Notes: generated from the sequence alone by a model not told the origin. A stretch of DNA of 64,000 bases from Corynebacterium stercoris (GCF_024160105.1 NZ_JAMFTQ010000002.1:186001-250000); one strand, 5' to 3'. Shown: positions 29,482 to 38,970, numbered from the stretch's first letter. Numbers and translations are program-made.

Positions 29482-31537
29482 TGGCTTCCTCGCTCGGCTG
29501 GGTGTTGTTCTTCTCCGCGACCCAGGTGGTGATGAGCTCAACTGCCTCATCCACCGGCACGCCGTTGACCTGGGTGCCGTCGAGGAAGCGGAAGCTCACC
29601 GCGTTCGCCTCCACGTCGCGGGCACCGGCCAGGAGCATGAACGGCACCTTGGAGGTGGTGTGGGTGCGGATCTTCTTCTGCATGCGGTCGTCGGAATGGT
29701 CGACCTCAGCTCGCACGCCGTGCTCGCGGAGACGGGCGATGACGCCGTCGAGGTGCGGGCCGAAGTCGTCGGCGACAGGGATGCCAACTACCTGGTGCGG
29801 GGCGAGCCACGCCGGGAATGCGCCGGCGTAGTGCTCCAGCAGCACGCCGAAGAAGCGCTCGATGGAGCCGAAGAGGGCGCGGTGGATCATCACCGGGCGT
29901 TTCTTGGTGCCGTCGGACGCGGTGTAGGTCAGGTCAAAACGCTCAGGCAGGTTGAAGTCCAACTGCACGGTGGACATCTGCCAGGTGCGGCCGATCGCGT
30001 CGCGCGCCTGCACAGAAATCTTCGGGCCGTAGAACGCTGCGCCCGCCGGGTCCGGCACGAGCTCCAGGCCACTCTTGGTGGCCACCGACTCGAGGATGTT
30101 CGTGGAGCGCTCCCAGATCTCGTCGTCGCCGATGTACTTCTCCGGGTCCTTGGTGGACAGCTCCAGGTAGAAATCGTCCAAGCCGTAATCCTGGAGCAGC
30201 GAGATGATGAACTCCAGCACGTCGGTCAGCTCCTGCTCGAGCTGCTCCTCGGTGCAGTAGATGTGGGCGTCATCCTGCGTGAATCCGCGGGCGCGGGTCA
30301 GGCCGTGCACCACGCCGGACTTCTCGTAGCGGTACACCGTGCCGAACTCGAAGAGGCGCAGCGGCAGCTCGCGGTAGGAACGGCCGCGCGAATCGAAAAT
30401 CAGGTTGTGCATCGGGCAGTTCATCGGCTTGACGTAGTAGTCGACCGCCTGCTTGGTCACATTGCCCTCGTCGTCCACTTCGCCGTCCAGCTTCATCGGC
30501 GGGAACATGCCGTCCGCGTACCAGTCGAGGTGGCCGGACTTCTTGAACAGCTCGCCCTTGGTCACGTGCGGGGTGTTGACGAAGGAGTAGCCGGCGGCGA
30601 GGTGGCGTTCGCGGGAGTGTTGCTCCATCACCATGCGGATAATGCCGCCGTCCGGGTGGAACACCGGCAGGCCGGAGCCGACCTCGTCCGGGAAGGAGAA
30701 CAGATCCATCTCGTTGCCCAGGCGGCGGTGGTCGCGTTTCTCCGCCTCCTCGAGCATGGTCATGTACTCGTCCAGCTTCTCCTTGGACTCCCACGCCGTG
30801 CCGTAGATGCGCTGCAGGCCAGCGTTGGACTGGTCGCCGCGCCAGTAGGCGGCGGAAGAACGGGTCAGCGCAAACGCCGGGATGTACTTCGTGGTGGGCA
30901 CGTGCGGGCCGCGGCACAAGTCACGCCACTCCACCTCGTCGGTGCGCGGGTTCAGGTTGTCGTAGTGGGTCAGCTCACCCGCGCCGACCTCGGTGGCCTC
31001 GTCCGAGTTCGGGTCGACGTTGCCCTTGTCCTGGATCAGCTCGAGCTTGTACGGCTCGTCCTTCAGATCCTCGGCCGCCTCCTCCTGGGACGCGTAGACG
31101 CCGCGGGCGAACTTCTGGCCCTGCTTGATGATCTTCTTCATGCGCTTTTCCAGCGTCTTCAGATCTTCCGGCGTGAACGGCTCGGCGGAGTCGAAGTCGT
31201 AGTAGAAGCCGTCATTGATGGCGGGGCCGATGCCCAGCTTCGTGCCCGGGAACTCCGCCTGCACAGCCTGCGCCAACACGTGGGCGCAGGAGTGGCGGAT
31301 CACAGAACGGCCCAGCTCGGTGTTCGCAGCCACCGGCATGAACGTCGCGGTCGCATCCGGCACGTGGGAGAGGTCCTTGAGGTTGCCTTCCGCGTCCTGG
31401 ACGACGACGATCGCGTTCTCGCCCTTGTTCGGCAGGTCCAGCTCGCGCATCGCGGCGCCAACCGCAGTGCCGGCGGGAACCTCGAACGGCTCGAACTTCA
31501 GGGCCTCGCTGGCGTTGGTGGCTGCATCGGTGGGCAT
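29462..31537 (-). CDS. thrS: Threonyl-tRNA synthetase
   Basis: 691 aa with an AAAGGAG Shine-Dalgarno. It has an N-terminal TGS-like domain, the editing domain with [11 protein letters not shown], the class II catalytic core ([20 protein letters not shown] and [23 protein letters not shown]) and a C-terminal anticodon-binding domain. It charges tRNA-Thr. Its end overlaps the HIT gene by about 20 bp. Confidence 0.98.
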   Translation of the reverse strand: MPTDAATNASEALKFEPFEVPAGTAVGAAMRELDLPNKGENAIVVVQDAEGNLKDLSHVPDATATFMPVAANTELGRSVIRHSCAHVLAQAVQAEFPGTKLGIGPAINDGFYYDFDSAEPFTPEDLKTLEKRMKKIIKQGQKFARGVYASQEEAAEDLKDEPYKLELIQDKGNVDPNSDEATEVGAGELTHYDNLNPRTDEVEWRDLCRGPHVPTTKYIPAFALTRSSAAYWRGDQSNAGLQRIYGTAWESKEKLDEYMTMLEEAEKRDHRRLGNEMDLFSFPDEVGSGLPVFHPDGGIIRMVMEQHSRERHLAAGYSFVNTPHVTKGELFKKSGHLDWYADGMFPPMKLDGEVDDEGNVTKQAVDYYVKPMNCPMHNLIFDSRGRSYRELPLRLFEFGTVYRYEKSGVVHGLTRARGFTQDDAHIYCTEEQLEQELTDVLEFIISLLQDYGLDDFYLELSTKDPEKYIGDDEIWERSTNILESVATKSGLELVPDPAGAAFYGPKISVQARDAIGRTWQMSTVQLDFNLPERFDLTYTASDGTKKRPVMIHRALFGSIERFFGVLLEHYAGAFPAWLAPHQVVGIPVADDFGPHLDGVIARLREHGVRAEVDHSDDRMQKKIRTHTTSKVPFMLLAGARDVEANAVSFRFLDGTQVNGVPVDEAVELITTWVAEKNNTQPSEEAIASRRA

Positions 31538-31604
31538 GTGCGCTCCTTTAGGCGTCGAGGGCTCGCGTCATACCTGGACGCGGCCTTGGTCAGTGCGGTA
31601 GCAC

Positions 31605-31610
31605 AGTCTA
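31605..31610 (-). promoter_or_regulatory. -10 box (TAGACT) for thrS
   Basis: TAGACT on the minus strand about 68 bp before the thrS ATG. No T-box or other leader structure was recognised. Confidence 0.4.
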
Positions 31611-31649
31611 CTCCGCTCCCCCGGCACCGGCCGACTCGACGTGAAGCGC

Positions 31650-32864
31650 TCAGCCGAGGACCGACTCGCCCCAGAACTTGTCGCCCTTGCCGTCCGCGGA
31701 CGTGCCCGGCGGCACCCAGTACACCGACGAGCCGATGTGGGTGATCCACTCGTTGAGCCGGTCGGCCTCGTCCAGGCGCTGGAGCACCGGCGTGAACTGC
31801 ACGTCCGGGTCTTTTTGGAAGGCGATGAAGATCAGGCCTGCGTCGGAAAGCTCGGCCGAGCCCGGCGCCGGCGGCAGGTTGTAGTTGTAGGGGCGGCGCT
31901 TGAAGCGCTGCTCCGGGTGGTTCGCGTCCGGGCGGGAGCGCGCCATGTGGGAGTTGCGGTCGATGACGGGCAGGCCGTACTGGTCGGTGGCGCCGAAGTC
32001 GGGTTCGGTGAATTCGTCCCCGCCGCTGAGGGGGGCGCCGTCGGCAAGCGTGCGCCCCACGGCCTCCTCGCGGGAGGCGCGGTCGAGCATCTCCCACTCG
32101 TCGAGGTGCATGGCGATGCGGCGAATGACGAGGGATGTCGAGCCGTCCTCGTTCCACACCTGCTCGGCGTACTCATCGGCCTCGTAGGGGTTGACGGTGC
32201 CGTCGACCTGGCCGAAGAGGTTGCGCGGCGTCTGGCCTTTGGGGATGGCCCCGTAGGCGTTCATGAAGCCCTGTTGCACCCAGGCGATTTGGGCGTAATC
32301 GCCGCCGGCGCGGGTCATGTGGCGCATGGCCCAGGCGCACATGACGGGGTCGTCGGCGCAGATCTGCAGGGCGATGTCGGTTTGGCCCCACTCCTCGCGC
32401 AATTCGTCGCGCGTCATTGCCGGAATGTCGTGCAGCCAGGCCGGCTTCTCGCCCGGCGCGGCGATGTCGAAGACGCGCTCGCCGAAGCCGACGGTGAAGG
32501 TGAGGTTGGCGGGCCAGCGGTTCATCTCCGGCTCGAGGCTGCCGAGCGGAGTGCGGCCAGCGGCGAGTTCGCGCGCGTCCTCCGTCCACAGGCGCATGAG
32601 CCGTGCGAGGCCCGCCTTGTCCACGCCTCCCTTGAGGTTGAAACCGATCAGGTTGAGGTCCGCCTGCGTCGGCGTTTCCACGCCGGCTTGGTGCGGCCCG
32701 TCGAAGGCTACGATCGCCTCCTGCAACGGCTCGTGGTCCGGCTCGGAGTTGCTGGGCACCCCGGGAGGTGCCGCCTGGTCTTTCTCCCCGGCGCACGCCG
32801 CGAGCACGCTTGCCGACGCCGCCGTTGCCGACCCCGCAATGAATCCTCTGCGCGAAACGCTCAT
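31650..32864 (-). CDS. DyP-type heme peroxidase, Tat-exported lipoprotein (EfeB-like)
   Basis: 404 aa. The N-terminus SVSRRGFIAGSATAASASVLAAC combines a twin-arginine signal with a lipobox (LAAC), so the protein should be folded with heme in the cytoplasm, exported by Tat and lipid-anchored. The DyP GxxDG motif appears in LFGQVDGTVN. A proximal His is expected in the C-terminal half, and MARSRPDANHPEQRFKRRPYNY is typical of the EfeB group. No efeO or efeU gene is adjacent. Instead it follows copC and PCu(A)C genes, suggesting a copper or oxidase-related role. It starts 15 bp after copC. Confidence 0.9.
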   Translation of the reverse strand: MSVSRRGFIAGSATAASASVLAACAGEKDQAAPPGVPSNSEPDHEPLQEAIVAFDGPHQAGVETPTQADLNLIGFNLKGGVDKAGLARLMRLWTEDARELAAGRTPLGSLEPEMNRWPANLTFTVGFGERVFDIAAPGEKPAWLHDIPAMTRDELREEWGQTDIALQICADDPVMCAWAMRHMTRAGGDYAQIAWVQQGFMNAYGAIPKGQTPRNLFGQVDGTVNPYEADEYAEQVWNEDGSTSLVIRRIAMHLDEWEMLDRASREEAVGRTLADGAPLSGGDEFTEPDFGATDQYGLPVIDRNSHMARSRPDANHPEQRFKRRPYNYNLPPAPGSAELSDAGLIFIAFQKDPDVQFTPVLQRLDEADRLNEWITHIGSSVYWVPPGTSADGKGDKFWGESVLG

Positions 32865-32879
32865 CGTGTGCCCCTCCCT

Positions 32880-33494
32880 CTAGACGTCGAGGCGCGGGGC
32901 AGTCGTGCCGCCGGTGCCGCTGTTCGGGTTGTCGTCCCCGCGCTTGTGCCTGCTGACTGCCGCCAAGCCCGCGCCGGCGACCGCGACCACGCCGATGACG
33001 AGGAGGATGAGGCGCATATTGTCGCGGCTTTCCTCATCCACCGTCTGCGTGGCGGAATCGGTGTGCACGACGGTAGTGGCCCCTGCGGCCTGGGCGTGGG
33101 CGGTACCGTCAGGGTCGAAGGTGAACGTGGTCATGCCCTTTGTGGCGTGGCCGTCGGAGGAAATGATCTGGAAACCGATGCGGTACTCCCCCGGTTTGGT
33201 GTCCAGGTCGGCAGGCAGGTCGATGGACACGAAACGGCCCTCAACCTCCGGTTCGCCGGAGAAGAGCACGTCCGCCGCGCCGTCGGTGACGCGGGAGAGC
33301 GCGAAAGTGTTGAAGCCTTCCTTCGGTTCGCCGGAAAACTCGAGCACCAGCTCCGTCGGGAACGTTTGGAGGACGGCCCCGTTCTCCGGATTGCCGCCGA
33401 TGACTGAGTCGTGGGCGAACGCCGCCGGGGTGGCGGCCATCCCGAGCATCGCCGCGGCGGCGACCCCACTTGCGAACCGACGACCCCGAACCAT
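32880..33494 (-). CDS. copC: CopC-domain copper-binding protein with C-terminal membrane anchor
   Basis: 204 aa from the ATG at 33494, which has GAGAGG six bases upstream; two in-frame ATGs just upstream lack that spacing. The signal peptide ends at AAFA, so the mature protein starts with His (HDSVIGGNPENGAVL), as in CopC where this His binds Cu(II). SSDGHATKG supplies the second conserved D-x-H site. A C-terminal helix (LILLVIGVVAVAGAGLAAV) and a basic tail anchor it. It is the second gene of the copper operon. Confidence 0.9.
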   Translation of the reverse strand: MVRGRRFASGVAAAAMLGMAATPAAFAHDSVIGGNPENGAVLQTFPTELVLEFSGEPKEGFNTFALSRVTDGAADVLFSGEPEVEGRFVSIDLPADLDTKPGEYRIGFQIISSDGHATKGMTTFTFDPDGTAHAQAAGATTVVHTDSATQTVDEESRDNMRLILLVIGVVAVAGAGLAAVSRHKRGDDNPNSGTGGTTAPRLDV

Positions 33495-33552
33495 GCTCAT
33501 CCTCTCCGCACTCAATCTCGCTTGCTACCACCCACCCTAGTGGGCGCCAGCC

Positions 33553-34173
33553 CTAGTGCTTGTGCTCGCCGTGCTCGCCGCCGTTGTTGTGCTCTGCGCC
33601 GTGCTGGTGGCCCTGCAGGTTGCCGTCCTCGCCGTAGCTCTCGTCGCCCGCGCCCATGGTGCGCACCGCCACGTCCGGGACGAGCACCTCGGAGCCGTCG
33701 GCGAACTGAAGCGTCACCTCGACGGTGTCGCCGGCAGCGATCTCCGGCGCGTAGCCCATGATCATCAGGTGGTCGCTGCCCGGTTTGAACTCGTGGGAGC
33801 CGCCGGCCGGCACCGTGATGCCGCCTTCCTTCTGGCGCATCATGCCGTCCACGACCTCGTGGATCTCGTAGGACGCATCCCCCAGCGAGGTAGTGAAGCC
33901 GGTCAGCTCCACGTCCTTGTCGCTGCGGTTGTGCAGTACGCCGAAGATCGCGGTCATCTCGGAGCCGTCGGCGGTGTCCGTAGCAGCCTTCGCGCGGATC
34001 GTCGCGTCGGCGAGCATGACATCCGCGTCGTCGTGCGCCGCAGCGGTCGCCTCCGCGGTGGCGGCCTCGGAGGTCGCGACTTCGGTCGCCGTGCCGGAGG
34101 TGCCCTCGTTGCCGCAGGCGGCTAGGGAGAGGGCCACGAGACCCGCTGTCAGAGCGGCAGCAATTCGTCGCAT
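33553..34173 (-). CDS. PCu(A)C copper chaperone lipoprotein
   Basis: 206 aa. The lipobox LAAC gives an outer-leaflet lipoprotein. The PCu(A)C domain has IHEVVDGMM and, further on, SDHLMIMG, matching the His/Met Cu(I) site of the family. A His-rich tail (GHQHGAEHNNGGEHGEHKH) may bind more metal. PCu(A)C proteins deliver copper to cytochrome oxidase. It is the first gene of a three-gene unit with copC and the DyP peroxidase, behind a sigma-C-type promoter. Confidence 0.92.
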   Translation of the reverse strand: MRRIAAALTAGLVALSLAACGNEGTSGTATEVATSEAATAEATAAAHDDADVMLADATIRAKAATDTADGSEMTAIFGVLHNRSDKDVELTGFTTSLGDASYEIHEVVDGMMRQKEGGITVPAGGSHEFKPGSDHLMIMGYAPEIAAGDTVEVTLQFADGSEVLVPDVAVRTMGAGDESYGEDGNLQGHQHGAEHNNGGEHGEHKH

Positions 34174-34244
34174 TGAAGCATCAATCCTTTCGAGCTTTGC
34201 GGCCCGGGGACAAACCCAGGCGCATCTTCGCGTAACTGAGGCAG

Positions 34245-34273
34245 TAGTCGGCTGCCGCTCCGCGAAAGTTCCC
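34245..34273 (-). promoter_or_regulatory. ECF sigma-C-type promoter of the copper operon
   Basis: On the minus strand GGGAAC (34273-34268), exactly 17 bases, then CGACTA (34250-34245). This equals the consensus I recall for C. glutamicum SigC (GGGAAC-N16/17-CGACTA), whose regulon includes cytochrome bd oxidase genes. The start codon of the PCu(A)C gene lies about 72 bp downstream. Confidence 0.7.
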
Positions 34274-34312
34274 GCGGGGTGAAAATAATCGTCGTTAAGC
34301 GTGCTGCTCCCC

Positions 34313-35512
34313 CTACTCCACGCCGAGTGCCGGCCCGACAGTCTTCCAGGTCAGCGGCAGTTCGCGCTGGAAGGTGCCCAGGTTATGAGTACCCTCGTAA
34401 AGTTCGTACCAGTCGTAGTCCACCCCGCGCTTGTCCGCGCGCGCCATGAAGTGGTGGGAGCACACGTACGCGAGCTGCTCATCCGGGACAAGCAGGAAAT
34501 CGGGCGAATCGCTCATGCCCTTGTCGAACTCGGAATGGATGCCGCGCGACGCAGTGACGAAGATTTTCTTGCCGCTCAGCCCCTCGAAGTTGCTCACCGG
34601 GGAGTTCGCGTCCCACGCCGGGTCGAAGGTGCCGCCCCACATCTTGGCCGGGTCGCCCTTATAGAAGCGCACGCCGAGCTGCGCAAACGACTTACCTATC
34701 AGGCCGGACGTGGACGGGCAGGAGGAGTACGTGCCGGTGGCCACGAAGCGGTCCGACAGCGTGGCAATCAGCAGCGCCGATGCGCCGTGTGCCGAGGATC
34801 CGGCGATGGCATCGCGGCCGGTGCCGTGGAACACCTCGTCGATGACCGGCGGCAGCTCGCGCGAGAGGTACGTCACCCACTTGAACTCGCCCGCCTCGGG
34901 GTGCGGTTCGCGCCAGTCCGTGGCCATCGAGCCGCGCATGCCGTACGGGGAGACGACGTTGACGTTCTTGCCCTCGAAAAATTCAGGAATGCCCTCGTAC
35001 TGGGTGAACGGGGTGCCACCCGCGCCACCGAGGATGTAGTACGCCGGGCGCGGCGTGGTGTTGTCCGGCCCGCCCGCGGGCGAGATCACGTCGTTGACAA
35101 TTTCCTTGCTCATCGACGGCGAGTACACCGTGACCTTCCACATCGTCTCGCTGACCTGCTCCACCTTGCGCAGCTCCCCCACCGGCGCGTCCGGGCTCGG
35201 CGCGATCTTGCGGGAGCTCACGCTTGACGACGATCCCTCCTTGTCGAACCCGAACAGCATCGACCCGAAAGCACCGCCCATCAACCCGGCGAGGAGCACC
35301 GCCGGCCACGCCGCGACCGGGTGCGAGGATGTCGAACTCCGCGAGCGGTTAAAGCGCTCCTTGAGACTGTCGCCGGAGGATCTCTCGGCGGCAGGCTGCT
35401 CGGCGACCGTGGTGGTCGCGTTCTCCTGCGCGTGCGCGGGTGCGGCAACGAGGGAGAACGTCATGGCGGCGGCGGTGGCGAGGGCCCAACCGCGTCGTCG
35501 AGTCGTGTGCAT
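34313..35512 (-). CDS. Mycolyltransferase/antigen-85-type esterase
   Basis: 399 aa. A signal peptide (RRRGWALATAAAMTFSLVAAPAHA) is followed by a Ser/Thr-rich stretch with a second hydrophobic segment (WPAVLLAGLMGGAFGSMLFG), then an alpha/beta-hydrolase domain. The nucleophile motif is GSSAHG at 238-243, with Ser240 in the position of the antigen-85 G-L-S-M-x-G serine. A catalytic His is likely in EGTHNLGTF near the C-terminus. Corynebacterial relatives transfer corynomycolate to trehalose or arabinogalactan; which acceptor is used here cannot be told. Confidence 0.82.
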   Translation of the reverse strand: MHTTRRRGWALATAAAMTFSLVAAPAHAQENATTTVAEQPAAERSSGDSLKERFNRSRSSTSSHPVAAWPAVLLAGLMGGAFGSMLFGFDKEGSSSSVSSRKIAPSPDAPVGELRKVEQVSETMWKVTVYSPSMSKEIVNDVISPAGGPDNTTPRPAYYILGGAGGTPFTQYEGIPEFFEGKNVNVVSPYGMRGSMATDWREPHPEAGEFKWVTYLSRELPPVIDEVFHGTGRDAIAGSSAHGASALLIATLSDRFVATGTYSSCPSTSGLIGKSFAQLGVRFYKGDPAKMWGGTFDPAWDANSPVSNFEGLSGKKIFVTASRGIHSEFDKGMSDSPDFLLVPDEQLAYVCSHHFMARADKRGVDYDWYELYEGTHNLGTFQRELPLTWKTVGPALGVE

Positions 35513-35582
35513 TCTGCCACTGTAGCTGCGACTGCAGGAGTGGCGGATTGGATTGAGCGCGAACTCGCTTGACCTAGCACCC

Positions 35583-38426
35583 CTAGCTAGACCCTGTGAG
35601 TTCGGTGTAGCGCGCGAACAGAACTTCTTGGCGCTGCCGTTCCGAGGTGAGCTTACGCGGCGCCCCGAATGCTAGGTCCACTTCGCGGTCTAGTGCGTCG
35701 TGCGCCTTCACAAGCACGGGGTCCATTGCGAGGGGGTTGTAGTGCTCTGCGAGTGAGCGCTCCGGGTGCAGCGCACGTGCGTCTATAATTTTCTGCCCCG
35801 CTTCGATGATCCGTTGACGGCTCGTTTGCGTCAGCTCCGGGACGGGCAATGTGTTCCATGTCAGGGACCCGGAGAAACTTAGGTCTGACTTGAGGTAGCC
35901 GCCGATAGACCGCTGCCACGTGATGAACATGCTTGAAGACACAAGAGCGAAAAGCAACCCGGCCGGGTCTTCCGCAGCATAGACCCTGTTGCTGCAAATT
36001 ACTTCTGGTGCTAGGTAGGCGGCTGTAAAGAATCTCCTGTTCGTCGAAACGACGATGGGCAGGCATAAGTATTCCGTAGACGGTTGCCTGATCGAAACGA
36101 AAAGGTGAGGGGTCTTTTCAGCCTTCTTTGTAGCGGCCTGCTTCGCTTTGGATCGCATCTCGCGAACCCCTTCAAGCCGCTTTCTCAGTTCCGGAGATTT
36201 AGCAACGTCGGACGGTTCGAGATCCACGAGCCATAGACACCAACGTTTCGATCCTCGAACCAATTCAGCTGCCGCAATGAATGGACGAAGGTAGCGTGCC
36301 GCGACCGGATCGTTTAAGACCTGTGGCAGTTGCTCGGGTGTGACCATCAAATGACCACCATCGCGTGGTTCAGACCCGTTGACAATTGGGGGGAGTTCAG
36401 GTGAAAGCGGTCGTGTTCGCGGCCCCACTAGCACCCACGGACTGTCCGCGAGGTAGGCATTGACCCCGATCCTGACTTCCACTTCCGTCCCATCTGAATT
36501 GGGGCGCGGGTATTCCCATAAACGCTGCTTCACTGCGCGGCTACGAGTAAAACCGATGATCACGCAGTGTACCGCGGCTTTTCCCGGGGCTTCCGAGTCC
36601 CAAGCGAATGTGCGGTGTCCAAACTTGATGATCCAACCCATATCCCGCAATGGCCCAAAGATCAACGGAACCTGAACCCCTTGCACTACAGAATTAGTTG
36701 AAACGAATGCGAATTCCCCTCGTCTGGTTTCGAGAAGACGTGCGGACTTGATAAACCAACCGCTCACAAAATCGATCAGACCAGATGGGTATTCGCCCCA
36801 CGCTGCGGCCAAATCTAGCTTCTGATGTTTCGACATAGTTCGGGAACCAGAAAATGGCGGATTACCGAATATAAATGTCTCACCCTGTACTTGTGGTAGT
36901 ACATCGCTCCAAACCATCTGTAAGGCGTTGCCGTGGTGGATATGCGCGGTAATGGTAATCGGCAGGCGGTCGGGGGCTTGGCCTACTCGGTCGGCCAGGT
37001 GCCTGTTTTCTTGGTGGTCTACAAGAAACATGGCGGTTTCTGCGATGCGTGCGGGCCACCAGTTCAGTTCGAAACCGTGAAATTGTCCAATACTTAATTT
37101 CTGTTCCCACGTGGCATCGAGGGCCATACCCATTTCACCTTCACGCTTGCGGATAGCAACGATGAGGTCCGTTTCGATCCGACGTAGTTCCCGGTATGCG
37201 ACGACAAGGAAATTGCCGCTACCGCAAGCGGGATCGCAGAACAGGTGTTTTGCGAGACTGTCACGGAATTGGCGCAGTTTGGCCGTTGGTGTGGACTTTG
37301 CGGCTATCAATCGGTCGGCCTCAGCCCGCATCTCATCGAGGAACAGCGGCCCGATGGTCTTGAGAATGTTCTTCTCGCTTGTGTAGTGCTCGCCATCGCT
37401 GCGACGTGCTTCCTTCGACTTCACCAATTGAAACAGGGAGCCGAAGATAGCGGGACTGATATGCGTCCACTGAAATCGGCACGCATTGATGAGAGCGTCG
37501 CGCATTGCAGGGTTGAAGTACTGCATCGGCATTGTCACAGCGAAAATGGAGCCGTTCACGTATGGGAAACGCGCAAGCGCGTCGGGCAGGCGCTTAGAGC
37601 GGGCTTCTTCAGGCGTGTTGAGCACGTCGAAGAGTGCGGCGAGCTGGCTGCCCAGTGTCTCTGACGTAGTGTGATCCAGCACGAATCGATAAAACAAGTC
37701 CTGTTCCCATAGGCCCGCGTCGTCACCAAAAAGGAGAAACAACAAGCGCGTGAGGTACATGGAGGTTTCCTGTACCGCCGCGTCCTCGTCTTCCGGGTTT
37801 GTCGGCGCGTCATCGCCCACTTTTTCATCTGCATCGTCACCCACCATGGCAGTGAACAGGTCCGCCATGAGCTGGGACGCTCTGATCGACGCCGCTTCCT
37901 GTTCCTCGGGGGTGACATCCTCGTAGCCGGCAAAGAACTTCAACTGGTCTACGTAGTCGTCCACTTCTGCCAGCGGAAATGTGATGTCGTAGCGCTGTTC
38001 GGGTGCCCCCAGCCGGATTAGGCGGAATGTCTCAAAGTCAGACGCAATGATGTAGTTCGGCTGTTCGGCGTCGCTGACGCTGCCACCTTGCAGGTAGTCG
38101 CGGGCCTGCGCTACGGCAGCATCGAGGTTTTTACCGGGTGACTTGGCTTCCCCGATTACCACGCCGGGCCAAAAAAGGTCGATATAGCCACCTTGGCCTG
38201 ACGACGCGCGCCGGGCGTCCTGTTCAAACAAATCGAAACGCGTGGCAGTAATTCCGAAAGCTGCCAGCAACTCGGACCAAAAGCTTTGGGCGTACTTCTT
38301 TTCGATGCCACCTTGATTCGCTTCACCCCATGCATCTAGCCGTTGCCGCCAGTCATGCTTAAACCGTGTGAGATTTGCGCGCATGGTTGCGGCATCCGGG
38401 CGCTGCATCGTGGAAGTGGAGAACAT
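35583..38426 (-). CDS. Type IIL-like single-chain restriction-modification enzyme (MmeI type)
   Basis: 947 aa. The N-terminal nuclease region has D83-x9-E93-A-K95 (from YIDLFWPGVV to EAK), the spacing I recall for MmeI. A helical connector follows. The gamma-class N6-adenine methylase core has motif I DPACGSGNF at 398-406 and motif IV NPPF at 522-525. The C-terminal ~330 residues should be the target-recognition domain. Such proteins cut and methylate from one polypeptide. Codon use looks less GC-rich than in neighbours. It lies 130 bp downstream of tRNA-Val(CAC) on the same strand, a typical insertion position. No separate R, M or S gene is present. Start codon uncertain (ATG 38426 or 38408). 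Confidence 0.85.
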   Translation of the reverse strand: MFSTSTMQRPDAATMRANLTRFKHDWRQRLDAWGEANQGGIEKKYAQSFWSELLAAFGITATRFDLFEQDARRASSGQGGYIDLFWPGVVIGEAKSPGKNLDAAVAQARDYLQGGSVSDAEQPNYIIASDFETFRLIRLGAPEQRYDITFPLAEVDDYVDQLKFFAGYEDVTPEEQEAASIRASQLMADLFTAMVGDDADEKVGDDAPTNPEDEDAAVQETSMYLTRLLFLLFGDDAGLWEQDLFYRFVLDHTTSETLGSQLAALFDVLNTPEEARSKRLPDALARFPYVNGSIFAVTMPMQYFNPAMRDALINACRFQWTHISPAIFGSLFQLVKSKEARRSDGEHYTSEKNILKTIGPLFLDEMRAEADRLIAAKSTPTAKLRQFRDSLAKHLFCDPACGSGNFLVVAYRELRRIETDLIVAIRKREGEMGMALDATWEQKLSIGQFHGFELNWWPARIAETAMFLVDHQENRHLADRVGQAPDRLPITITAHIHHGNALQMVWSDVLPQVQGETFIFGNPPFSGSRTMSKHQKLDLAAAWGEYPSGLIDFVSGWFIKSARLLETRRGEFAFVSTNSVVQGVQVPLIFGPLRDMGWIIKFGHRTFAWDSEAPGKAAVHCVIIGFTRSRAVKQRLWEYPRPNSDGTEVEVRIGVNAYLADSPWVLVGPRTRPLSPELPPIVNGSEPRDGGHLMVTPEQLPQVLNDPVAARYLRPFIAAAELVRGSKRWCLWLVDLEPSDVAKSPELRKRLEGVREMRSKAKQAATKKAEKTPHLFVSIRQPSTEYLCLPIVVSTNRRFFTAAYLAPEVICSNRVYAAEDPAGLLFALVSSSMFITWQRSIGGYLKSDLSFSGSLTWNTLPVPELTQTSRQRIIEAGQKIIDARALHPERSLAEHYNPLAMDPVLVKAHDALDREVDLAFGAPRKLTSERQRQEVLFARYTELTGSS

Positions 38427-38509
38427 TCCTCAACCGTAGCAATCTGCGGAGGTGCGACCGAGGCCGTTCTTAACCGAACTTGAGTGCATCCATGACGCGA
38501 CTACGCGCA

Positions 38510-38544
38510 AACGGACCCTAGGCGAATACAGCCTGGGGTCCGTT
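38510..38544 (-). terminator. Hairpin after tRNA-Val(CAC)
   Basis: A 13-bp stem (one G-T pair) with a nine-base loop, immediately 3' of the tRNA on the minus strand. A short T-run follows. Confidence 0.7.
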
Positions 38545-38555
38545 GAATACATTTG

Positions 38556-38627
38556 TGGTCCTAGCTGGGATCGAACCAGCGACCTTTCCGGTGTGAACGG
38601 AACGCTCTTCCACTGAGCCATAGGACC
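38556..38627 (-). tRNA. tRNA-Val (anticodon CAC)
   Basis: 72-nt cloverleaf on the minus strand. Acceptor GGTCCTA pairs with TAGGACC, and the anticodon stem TTCCG/CGGAA closes a TTCACAC loop. The T-arm GGTTCGATCC is present and CCA is not encoded. The anticodon CAC reads GTG. Confidence 0.95.
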
Positions 38628-38803
38628 GAACGGCGAACACTTTACACAGCCCCACGGCCTACAACGAATCGCCAGCTCAACCCACTAATTTCCAGCAGGG
38701 TCGTCCAAGCCCAAAACCCCTCCCCCAATCACATCGCTGTAATCTGCGCAGAGCCCAAAGGTGATCGTCGGCACGCGCCGGACACCCCCGGCGAACTGCG
38801 GAT

Positions 38804-38832
38804 TTGGTCGCACCGCGCGCAGCGGTTAAGGT
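38804..38832 (+). promoter_or_regulatory. Promoter of the tRNA array
   Basis: TTGGTC (38804-38809), a 17-bp spacer and TAAGGT (38827-38832), 40 bp before the first tRNA-Gly. The rest of the 245-bp gap back to tRNA-Val shows no other feature. Confidence 0.6.
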
Positions 38833-38872
38833 TCTATCTCGCACAATCACAGTGCTGAGGCACAGTGCGAAT

Positions 38873-38948
38873 GCGGATGTAGCGCAGTTGGTAGCGCATC
38901 ACCTTGCCAAGGTGAGGGTCGCGAGTTCGAGTCTCGTCATCCGCTCCA
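38873..38948 (+). tRNA. tRNA-Gly (anticodon GCC), copy 1
   Basis: Acceptor GCGGATG/CATCCGC, anticodon loop TTGCCAA. The 3' CCA is encoded. First of three near-identical copies. Confidence 0.96.
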
Positions 38949-38970
38949 GGCCCACAAGGGCCGATGTCCC

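Noticed and set aside
31538-31649. T-box or other riboswitch in the thrS leader
   Set aside because: The leader is only about 60 nt and shows no T-box sequence or specifier structure.
29369-33407. Plus-strand frames of about 600-800 codons opposite thrS and the DyP gene
   Set aside because: Antisense shadows of thrS, the DyP gene and copC.
35513-35582. Possible attachment-site duplication of the tRNA-Val 3' end downstream of the type IIL gene
   Set aside because: Only about eight bases (CCTAGCT region) are shared, which is not enough for an att site, and there is no integrase.
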